64,000 nt of DNA from Sthenelais limicola (Eukaryota > Annelida > Polychaeta > Phyllodocida > Sigalionidae), in assembly GCA_942159475.1 (NCBI GenBank), contig OW804095.1:96547740-96611739 (forward strand). Reading direction: 5' to 3'. The notes under the pieces were generated by a model. It searched no databases, had not been told where the DNA came from, and worked only from the letters and a program-made list of their open reading frames with translations. Of the stretch, positions 39,226 through 49,484 are shown piece after piece; within the stretch, counting starts at the first letter, position 1, and every line of letters begins with the position of its first letter. Position numbers and translations under genes: made by a program.

Positions 39226-39830
39226 TTATTATACGCGCATGCTATATGAGAAGTGCTATAAGTGGGGTGCTATAAAAATAGTCATATAGGACGCGTCCTA
39301 TATGAATGTAGTTGTCTAAAAATAGCTCTGTATATATGCTTCGCGGAGCAATGGATGTAAACAAATCCCCGCGAAGGATGTAAACAAATCCCCGCGATCG
39401 GTAATCCACCCGTGATTCTGGTACTATGATTAGAGAAATACATAATAAAAATCCCATCATTAAATAGAGCAATACATTCTCTATTGAATGATATAAATTT
39501 TATTAATGTAGCTAAAGAAATGGCTGCGATATGAACGTTTTAAGTCAACAATATAACTTGGCTAATAACGGGGCTGTCAGTGGGGCTGGCAGCGGGGCAG
39601 CGGGGCTCTCTGAGACTTCTTTAATATTTTTTCAGTGATATCTGATAACATATGATAAAATTGTATGCACATATAATAAATATAGAATGGAACTCGCTGG
39701 CAATAATCGAAAGTTTATAGGACTTGATTCGTCCACATAAGCACTCTGCCTACGGCATCGTGCTTATGTGGACGAATCTCGTCCTATAAATTTTCGATTA
39801 TTGCCAGCTCGTCCCATTCTCTCTATATAT
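39226..39830 (-). mobile_element. Structured MITE, copy B (inverted relative to copy A)
   Basis: Second copy of the element at 30572-31170, in opposite orientation. It shares the TTATTATACGCGCAT end, the GGACGCGTCCTATAT palindrome, the GCGGGGC repeats and the long hairpin ending CCCATTCTCTCTATATA. Copy B has a duplicated TGTAAACAAATCCCCGCG block near 39355-39398. Confidence 0.75.
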
Positions 39831-40866
39831 TGTTTTTTTGAAACAACATTTATCATCATTTCCTACAAACTCGCCTCAGCCTTCAACCATTAGCTACCAT
39901 TTCTTTGACATTGTGATTCTACAAGCTATTCAGTCATTTAAACTGACAAGTTTAAAGCCTTATATTAGTGATCAAGGGAGCGAATCTGTTTTTGCCGCTT
40001 TATTAGACATAATATTTAACTTTCCTGATTAGTTTATAAGCTGGAATCCCGCCTAACATTGCATAAATTAAGGGGTTGATTTACAGGAACATTACCGGTA
40101 TTTTATGTCCCCGTCCAAATTTGTTGTTTTATCCCTCAATCTACAAACTCTTTGATCGACAAATACTCCCGGTGTATTTTTCTATGACATTATGTGTACC
40201 GCCATAATTAATATATGGACATACTTATAGCCTATTGCTAAAATCATCTTATCGCCTATGATAATGTAGGCTATACAATTTAATTCTTCTGTGGTGGAAG
40301 GCGTTCATGATTGGCGAACATATTTTGAGTGCTCATTGTAATAAATTGAGTATAGAAGCATTGGGTCTAGGTCTAAAATTGCTGATCATCCTTGACGGTG
40401 CAATGACGGAGGGCAACAATTTAAATATCACTAACTTTTCCCCTGCAACCCCCACCCCTACCCCTACCCCACCGACCCCAAACACACTCGTAGTAGCTCG
40501 TAGTATAAATATAAACTTAATTCATCATGATTGATGATAGGCCTAAATACAAATAGCTTATAAATCACCCTCAAAGTAAAAAAAATAAAACCCACAGGAC
40601 TGTGATTCCATTGGGCTACTGATAAACCATAAACAGTTAAATCTCGGAACTTAGCTGTTACATGATACCAACGAGACTATATTAACACTATAAACTCGTT
40701 GATGATACCATATATAACCATGGGCCATTCCATCATTTTGGCAGGGGTGGGGGAGTGTTGGGAGAGGGGGAAAAGGTGGACCAGTCTTGGGTTTTGAGAC
40801 GCTGGTTTACAGTTCAAATGGGTGTGGGTAGCAATCCATGTCTAACCGATTTCCCGCTACCTGTAA
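39831..40866. other. Intergenic spacer upstream of the P2X7-like gene
   Basis: No gene recognised. A CCCCTACCCC-type run lies near 40440-40475. An inverted AACGAG/CTCGTT pair lies near 40660-40705. Confidence 0.4.
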
Positions 40867-40874
40867 TGACGTCA
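40867..40874. promoter_or_regulatory. CRE-like palindrome TGACGTCA
   Basis: A full TGACGTCA palindrome sits 20 bp before the start codon of the P2X7-like gene, in a GC-richer patch. It may be a CREB/ATF site in the core promoter or 5' UTR. This is inferred from motif and position only. Confidence 0.35.
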
Positions 40875-40893
40875 CACATCAGGGACTGGAAAG

Positions 40894-42655
40894 ATGGCGG
40901 CTGCGGGAAGTTCGAACATAGGGAGAGTCCTCTTTCCCAAAGGGTACGGCTACGAACCACTTCCTTCATTCAGCATCGATGAAAATATTTGTGTTGAGGA
41001 TGATAGTGACCTCTCGGAGGACGACAGCTGGGAGCAAATATCCAATTCAGAATCTTCAGAGGAGGATGAGAGCTCAGGCACGATCACCAGGTGAGAGGAA
41101 TATATGTTGTCAAACTGTGGCACACGACTTATTGGACAGGTGGCAGGAGAAAGGGGCTGGGTGTAGGCCCTATGACCTGTGGGTCACCTCAAGGGCCAGG
41201 TACCGTTTGAACGCTAGCGGCCCGTGTAAAGGTGGTTCAGTCCAGAGGTGTGCACTGGTGACCTACATGAAACAGCGGCGCAGAGATCAGATTTTATCAT
41301 CGTTTTATTAGGATGTATAAAATATCATATTTTCACGGTTATAGTTAACTAAAAAACGATAAAAAAATGTCTAATCCTTACAAATCTGGAAAAAAAAAAT
41401 ATGTAAGAGAAGTTATACTTATAGTGCTTACCGGTAATATTATATGACCCAGTGATCATTAAATATTTTATTATTTCAATTCCTACAAATAATGTATCTC
41501 GTTATCACCGCAATCGTTTATTAGATCTTTAGCGTTTCGCTTAGCTCCTGGAGTAATTTAAGGGTTTTTACTCGAAGCTTAGCTCTAATGCACTTGTCAA
41601 TTGCACCCCACCGGGGATAAGGCGGGATGTCCTAGGCATTGGGGGGAATATGATCAAATGCCCACCCCACCGGGACAAGACATTTGTGAAAATCCCCGAC
41701 CCCATGGGTCACGATGGGGCAAATGAATAATATAAACATAGGTTTGAAGTAATCAATGTAGATAATTTGTTTTTCAACTGGAGCATTAATTAGCATTACA
41801 GGCTAGATATATGAGTCATTATTTTACAATAGTTATATTATAAATTTAGTATGGACTAGTAGAGATCCTAAAAATTGTTGTTACCCATGTAGTCCCTAGG
41901 TATCGCCACTATCTAGTACAACAATTTTTCAGGAAAGTATTTATAGCCTACTCCCCAGTCAGACGTCTCAGAAGATTCTTCTCTTAAACCTGTTTCCACT
42001 TCGTCCTTCATGCAGATGCACATGCGGTGTATGCCAGTGCCAGACTGTGAGAAAAGGAAGGTGCTGCCAATCCTATAGAAAGGTTTGCCAGCGTCTTGAG
42101 TCTTCAGATTTCAAATGCATCACTCAACATCCAGGATTCCACGACAACTGTCTGAGTGTACATGTGCTAGAACTGTCCTTAGTAGAACTTATCAAGAGAG
42201 AGGGACCAATTGTACCCAATGGTGCCATACATAAGTGAGTATAAATTATGTTGTGTACATGCAACGAGATTATGTTAATATAATCTCGTTGGTACATGTG
42301 ATGCGAGTCCACCTTGGTTTCTCTTTAATGTTTATACGAATAGCAATATAAACTAAACAAATCTACTAATTAATACAAGTAGCACTCTCATGAATGGTTG
42401 GTAGGGGAGGATCTTGTCAATATTCTTGTTACCCTTTAAACCCGTTTTAGTTGGAGAATTTATATTCGAATGTAATTTGTTTGTATTTTTTTCAGAGTCT
42501 ATCGAGAAATGTCTATACAGCGTTTTAGGCGATGGATTTTAAGAAGGTTCGACAAACATTATACAATAGAAAGCTTACCTCTATGTGTTTTATCTAAAAT
42601 AGAAACTTCCTTTCCCGAAGAGGAGAAGGCCATGTTCAAATATCCTCGTCCTTGA
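40894..42655 (+). CDS. P2X7 intracellular-domain-like cysteine-rich protein, three exons
   Basis: Exons 40894-41090, 42016-42234 and 42496-42655 join with phase 2 at both introns and sum to 576 nt (191 residues plus stop). The start ATG has a good context (AAGATGGCGG). Residues 1-65 are an acidic, serine-rich leader (EDDSDLSEDDSWEQ). From residue 66 the pattern CTCGVCQC...CC...C...CIT.HPGF..NC, followed by YREMSIQRFRRWI and LPLCVLSKIETSFP, matches the C-terminal cytoplasmic domain of P2X7 receptors, which chelates zinc and binds guanine nucleotide in the mammalian channel. No ion-channel part is present. Standalone versions of this domain occur in many invertebrate genomes, and their role is not established. 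An AATAAA lies at 42667-42672, 12 nt after the stop. Confidence 0.78.
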
Positions 42656-44355
42656 TGCGAATTTATAATAAAATCCATGGTTGTATTTATCCCATGTATG
42701 TGATATTGAATGATTTTGTCGTGATACCAGTTGTGTGTTGATTCATGGGTGTTTTCTGCTGGCACCAGGAAAATATATATATTTGGGGATCAACTAATTA
42801 TTGCTTACATTTATAATTCATTGACTCTTGATGTACAGTTAGTAGATGGTTATTTTAAATGAGTTCATACGCTTTGAAATGAGTATATATGTTGGCGACG
42901 GCGGCGGCTGTACATGTAAATTCCCATTACTTGTGAATAAGAATATAATGTTTTTTTTTTATTTCTGTGTAATGTAATTTACAATTCTGTTTACTTTCAT
43001 ACCGCTCTATGAACTGTCAAACTTGGCTTTATAACAATAGATGCGCTATGTGTAACGCGGGTGGAAGAATATAGTTTACAATACATGTATGTGCGTTTCT
43101 GGCAAACGGTCACCTTTATTTCAAAACGAATACTGGAAATACTGGTACAAAATAAAAACATCAAAACTGCTAGACAATCGTGTTATCATTTAACTTCAAC
43201 GCAACAAGCACCTGAGTGTAGTTATTCCACCCAATCATTTATTTCAAAATGCTCGTCTTCCACGCATTGGAAGGCATAGTAATTGCTGATTGCGGAGCCT
43301 AGGGACAAGTGGAGACCAAGCGAAAGGGGAGAAACATGGTTGGTTCGAGATTTATTTCACTTCTGCCCACTAGATGTAATCGATTTTTAATGCTTCCTAC
43401 CATTGATATGATCGAAAAATTATTGAAATGTGAATTTCGAATGCCTATAGACCAATCGCGCCTAATCCGCCTTCTGTATACAAAAGCGCAGCTTCTTATA
43501 AAACATTACAGACGGCGCCCCATAGAATTTTTCTACGTCCTACTCTCCCGGTCACCTCCTAGATTTCATTTTTTACCGTATTTTTCCCATGTTTCTCCGC
43601 AGTCACAACTGCCAATCGACATGTATGCAATAGTACTAGCTTCCCATGAAGTCAAATTAATCACTACGGAATGGAAAAAATTATGATCATCGATACGGTG
43701 AAAGTTGGGCCACATGGATCGATCGACCAAAATGCACAGGAATGGTACGTAAGGCCTCTCATGGGCCTGACTGAGGGCGGCCAAGCGCGCCACACAGCCT
43801 CTCAGCCAATGATGATGCTTGCAAGCTGTCATGTGATCATGAAACTGCGGAATTAGGTCATTGACATAGGACAATTCCTACAATGGCTTCCAAAATAAAC
43901 GTAGAAAATCTAGGATTATCACATTAAAAAAAGGTAACAAAGTATAGAATCTAATTGTCTGCAGGCGTCTTATTGCTATGCCATCAGATCGCCGGCAGAC
44001 CTGGCCAGGCAAAACCCTTGACAACCCTTCTTTCTGAATATCCAGACAAAGTTTAGTGGCTGGATCTCCTGGCTCTTGGTAATGCGGTGGGACGGCGGGC
44101 ACATATCGATGCTGTCATTCAACAATTTATATGGTTAACTTACTAAACTAACCATGCAAAATCGTTACCGGTACACCTAAAATATCTGGTGCGGATACTT
44201 CTAGATTAAGAACTATTTTGTTTTGAGTCGTTTACGTCACCATCCATGTGTGACATCTTATTTCCCTCCTCTATAAATCGGAGGCTTAATCACCAGGGAA
44301 CAAAGGGATAATCACCAGAGAACAAAGGGACGACTAGCGGGACAAGATCGCTACA

Positions 44356-44540
44356 TTACGACATGTCCCCTACATTATGACACCAGACACAAGCTGTTAC
44401 GCAACAATCTCCACCATAGAGCTTGCCAAACCACTCAGTGATGTCCACCACAGGTTGCTCCACTGCACCCAAAGGTGGTTGTGGTGGTGTAGTTCGGGTT
44501 GAAGGGAGGCTGATGTCCATCCTCACTTGGGCCACTTCTC
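44356..44540 (-). CDS. Possible isolated coding exon on the minus strand
   Basis: A minus-strand frame reads VRMDISLPSTRTTPPQPP then VVDITEWFGKLYGGDC. It has ordinary-looking codons, unlike the low-complexity ORFs around it. I do not recognise a domain, and the flanking splice signals are ambiguous. It could be an exon of an unseen gene, a retrocopy or chance. Confidence 0.15.
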
Positions 44541-44728
44541 TAATCTTTATCACTCCTCTACCACTGGATGGGGTGAACTATTCCTCCCCCCCCCCCCCCG
44601 CCCTGCCCTTCTCCTGTGCAATCCTCATCATTTCTATTTTCATATAGATTTCCAGTGTTAAATTTGGTAAGTCTAACATTCAAAATAATGAAGATATCGT
44701 TTCATTTTTTTCTCAGGATATACCCAGA

Positions 44729-44809
44729 GAAAGAGGGGGATGGGAGAGGAAAAAGAGAGAAGGGAAATAGAAAGAGGGGGATGGGAGAGGAAAAAGAGAG
44801 AAGGGAAAT
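44729..44809. repeat. GA-rich 40-bp tandem duplicate
   Basis: Two adjacent copies of a block containing GAAAGAGGGGGATGGGAGAG and AAAAAGAGAGAAGGGAAAT. Confidence 0.8.
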
Positions 44810-45326
44810 TACATATCAAATCTGCTCTATCCCAAGTGCCGAAGGCACTTGTATCCAATCAAAACGCAGCTTTGAGGACGTGAGAATGGATAATCAGACG
44901 TGTTGGTGTGTGGAGAACGAACTGCCTTAAGTTGATCCAATGAGCATTCCGTTCTCCACACTTTCAGAGGTGAAATAAAAACACTAAGTATAGGGCCTAC
45001 CCATTGATGATGATGGATCACATTTTAGCTTTACTTTAATCCCCCATTCTCCTCATGGTGATTAGGGAGAATAAGTTATCCATTAATTAAGTCCCCCGTG
45101 TCAGCCACAAATTAGTCATAAAAGTATAATATCTTACATCTGCAATCTATAGATAGCACTGGACGAGTTGACACAAGAACCTATGATATAGATGCTAAGC
45201 CAAGGCCCCGAATGTACAGAATCTCTTCAGGTGCTGTCTGGATAATAGCAGTCCTAATATGGGACTGGTTGCGGTCTAGTTTGGTCGTACCAGACATAGA
45301 GCATATATAGATAATAATAATATATC

Positions 45327-46530
45327 GACAAAATTGACTCCTGGCTGTGTGAGAGGTGGTTATCTCCCGCAGGCGTAGAAATTTTGTAAGGGGTGCGTAG
45401 CACCCAACGAAATTGCGTAGCACAAGGGAGATATAACCACCTCTAACACTGCCAGAAGTCTATTTTGTATTTATTATACCTCCCCCGATGTTTTTGTGTG
45501 AAAAAATAGTGAAAATTCTATGGAAATGAGAGTGGGACAACAAACTCTCCACCACTCGGTTTGTTTATGCTCTCACTTAACTTCACTTCCGGTCCATCTC
45601 ACTCCTTTTCAGGTCTATTTTTCTATATAAATACGCAATAAATTCACAATTTCAGTTACTTATCATTATAATTATTATTATATCATAACATATGATGTGT
45701 AACGAGTCTTTTTTCCGCGAAAATAATTATTTAAATAAAGAAAATAAGGATGCGAACATGGGCCTATTTTTTCAACGAAAATTCCGCCAGGGGGCAATAT
45801 GATATGTAAATACCGCCCAGAGGGTAATACAGTTTTCCAATGCTGTAGCCTATGGCTTACCATACCATCCCGCCCAGAGGTATAATAAAGAATGTAACTC
45901 GAGCAGTGTCTAGGAGGCTGTATACGATGTAAATATGGGACGACAGATCGTCCCTCGGTCACTTTTGCCTATTTATTATACCTCTGGGAGGGATGGTATG
46001 GTAAGCCATAGGCTACAGCATTGGAAAACCGTATTACCCTCTGGGCGGTATTTACATATCATATTGCCCCCTGGCGGAATTTTTGTTGAAAAAATAGGCC
46101 CATGTTCGCATCCTTATTTTCTGTATTATAATAATTATTTTCACAGAAAAAAGACTTGAAATACATTGTATGTAATGATATAATTATAATGATAAACAAC
46201 TGTAAAATTTCGAATTTATTGCATATTTAAATAGAAAAATAGACCCGGAAAGGAGTGAGGTGGACCGGAAATGAAGCTAGGTGAGAGTATAAACAAAACG
46301 AGTGCCGAGGAGAGCTTGTTGTGTGACACTAAATTCCATCGAATTTTCACTATTTTTTCACACAAAAACATTGGGACAGGTATAATAAATACAAAATAGA
46401 CTTATGGTCGTGTGGGAGGTGGTTATCTCCCTTGGGCTACCCAATTGCGTCGGGTGCTACGCACCCTTACGATATTGGTACGCCCGCGGGAGATAACCAC
46501 CTCCCACACGACCAGGATTCAATTTTGTCT
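45327..46530. mobile_element. Foldback element with about 560-bp inverted arms
   Basis: The left arm 45327-45889 and right arm 45972-46530 are inverted copies separated by only about 82 bp, so the whole would fold into one long hairpin. Each arm has a nested palindrome near its outer end (GGTGGTTATCTCCC with GGGAGATAACCACC). It also has inner blocks such as GGATGCGAACATGGGCC. The two 94- and 74-codon ORFs at 45678-45962 (minus) and 45935-46159 (plus) are the same repeat sequence read from each arm. No transposase. Confidence 0.82.
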
Positions 46531-47285
46531 ATTTATTAACCTAGTTCGTACAATGATCCGCCATATTGAGTGACAACTCCCAAAACATATGACGTAGGAA
46601 TGGGCGTGACGTCACGTGCAGCGCAACGTCGCAGTTCATTTTTTACTAGGGGGAGTCATTGAAAAAGAATGCCCACCTGTTGAGATGTAAATTGCGCAAT
46701 TCACCTTGTGTGAAGGAGATGTTTAGAGATCAGGTGTGTTTAATGAATAAATATAAATCATTTAAGTATTATTTCACTATAGAATATTAACAAAATTTAC
46801 TGTTGCATCAGATCAAATTTCACCTGGTTCTCCCCTAGCTAGTACAGTCCATCGGGCATTGACCAATAGGAAGCCTCTAAATGAATACGCCTAAATTCAC
46901 GCGTGGTGCATCTGCGACGTTATACAATGGTCGGATTTCACTCTGTTCCAGGGTGTACAACCCCCGATCATGATATAATATTATTAGTTTTTTTATAGCT
47001 CTCTGTACCAGAGTAGGGCGGGAAACGTGTAGCACTGACATCTTGCGGCTACATCCGTAAACAGGCCAAAATTCAGGTCTCATGTAACTTAAATTTGGTG
47101 TTTAAAAACTTTTAAATTGAGGCGATAAGTGGTAATTGGTACAAAGCAATTACAAAGCATTGCGGTGTGCCATATGTTATAATGTGTTCTATTCTTCAAA
47201 ACCATCATAATGAATTCCATGAAAATCTGTTCTCTTTTTGTAATGGTCTGGTCTATGGGTGGTGAGACCTTAATACGGTGCAATC
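46531..47285. other. Region upstream of the TMEM272-like gene
   Basis: No gene recognised. GC-richer segments with TGACGTCACG near 46610 and the sequence immediately before the 47286 ATG may hold the promoter and 5' UTR. Confidence 0.35.
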
Positions 47286-49451
47286 ATGGCGGACTTAGAG
47301 GCTGGACTTTCCAAACAAGAGGTAAACAAATATGATTACTCTATGCTGAGAGAGATATGAGTGCAGTGTCGTGTATTCGAAATTATGTGAAATGCCTCAT
47401 AATTTATTTTCTTATCGAATTGACGGGTTTTAAGATCCATTTTGTTGATCGGTATCAATTTACTCGATTGCAAACTCGGAGACTAAGCTAGACTAGCTAG
47501 TAGAATAGATAGACGACCCATCCTTCCTTTAGAACCAGCGAAAAAGGGGACAGGTGCTTGTCCCCTCTTGGCCTTGGCATGGTCCATGGAAGGGTCCCTG
47601 CGGTCTGACTAGAACTGTCAATTAAGACAAAGCTCAAGTCTTGTCATTATAGCCCTCTAAATACTATGGAGTGCCATTTATAAATACAGCTATAAGTCTA
47701 GGAAAGTAAAGTCTAAGATAGATACGATATTCCGTCTATATTTTTAGTGGTTTATCCCCGGGGTTTATCCTAGGCCTATAATCTGATTCTGCCCCTTTCT
47801 ATAATCGGGACAGTGTCACTTAAATGAAACCAGTCAAAGACAGAGCAAATGTTGAATGAAACCTAATTACCAACAGTTCATTTTACTATCTTTAATAGTC
47901 TAGAGATTGGAGTCAAATTAGACAATGGACAATGATATTAGCCTTTAGGCTAAACTTAGTTTTAGTCATAGATTTCTTTTTTAATCTGCAGTATAATCTA
48001 TGAGTTGGTATAAATTTGATATACGGTACGGTATATCATCTATATTTTTTATTGGTTCAATTGTTCGTACATGTTCTCTATAGGCAATTCCTGCTGGAAT
48101 TTAAAATTATCCTGTGCCTGGCCCAGGGTAGAAAAAATCGCTTCGAAAATTGGTTGTCCTTAGGACAACCACTTGTCAAAATATGGTTGTCCAACATATT
48201 ATAATAGGCCTAGGCTATGGTTGTCCGCTCACACCAAAGAAAGGTGAAACATGTTCGGTTGCCCGCTTGTACCATTAAACCACACGGGTAGCACTATAAG
48301 CCGCATTTTACACAAATGCCGCATTTTACCGAAAAACCCGCATTTTACACCGCATTTTACACTTATTTGTGTATTGTATGTTTTTTGTGTATTCTATCTT
48401 ATATTATTTCATATTCTAAGTTGGGGAGTGTCGGGGGGGGGAGGGGGGGGGGAGGGGGCGGTTCATGTTTTCATTTTACATGTATACACTTGGCTTGTTT
48501 ACTATATGTTTGTGTATTCCAACAAGTTTGTGGTCGGGGGGGGGGGGGGGGTTGTGTATTGTGTATTTGGGTTGTGTATTCTCTTGTTACACTCATCTAA
48601 TCTACCTAATAGGGGTAGCCGGTTATGTGTATTCATGCTGGGTCAGTCAATACACACTAGTGAATATATATATGTGTATTCATGCTGGGTCAGTCAATAC
48701 ACACTAGTGAATATATATATACATGTGTATTCATGCTGGCTCAGTCAATACACATGTGTATACATGCTGGGTCAGCCAATACACACTAGTGAATATACAT
48801 GTGTATACATGCTGGGTCAGCCAATACACACTAGTGAATATATATATACATGTGTATTCATGCTGGGTCAGTCAATACACACTAGTGAATATACATGTGT
48901 ATACATGCTGGGTCAGCCAATACACACTAGTGAATATACATGTGTATTCATGCTGGGTCAGCCAAAACACACTAGTGAATATATATATATGTGTGTGTAT
49001 TCATGCTGGGTCAGCCAATACACACTGGGTCAGCCAATACACACTATAGTGAATATACATGTGTATTCATGCTGGCTCAGCCAATACACAATTGCAAACA
49101 GTATATTGGTCTAAAACTTATAACCCATGCGTTGCCCCTGATACACACCCTTATCAACGATGGGGCAATCTGCCAGCATACATAGGCATTGCAAGGAAGT
49201 TCTGCTCTTTGATAAATATCAAGATTTATTCGGATCGAACCATATTAAGTGAGGATTTAAGGCTTTATTGTACTATTGATATAACCCATCAATATATCGA
49301 GAGGCAAAGAATCCCCCCCCCCCCCCCCACACACACACACTCCCTGCCCCCCCAACCCCCGCCTCCACCCCAAATTGATAGATAAGTAAGGATTTAAGGC
49401 TTTATTGTACTATTGATATAACCCATCAATATATCTAGAGGCAAAGAATTC

Positions 49452-49484
<33 letters not shown>

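Larger units (their letters stand above)
42656..45326. other. Intergenic region, possible isolated exon and repeat fragments
   Basis: No complete gene recognised. Features seen are a 28-bp imperfect hairpin at 42267-42294 (just inside the P2X7-like gene), a tandem duplicate of a 40-bp GA-rich block at 44729-44809, a C-run near 44587, and a fragment near 43895-44060 that resembles 59160-59360. A CCAAT (43451) and TATAAA-like site (43497) precede a 125-codon ORF with no recognisable motif. Confidence 0.35.

Noticed and set aside
43309..43686. 125-codon ORF behind CCAAT and TATAAA-like motifs
   Set aside because: No domain. The promoter-like motifs fall inside the ORF itself, so they cannot drive it.
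45678..46159. Pair of ORFs sharing GRDGMVSHRLQHWKTVLPSG
   Set aside because: Same sequence in the two arms of the foldback element.
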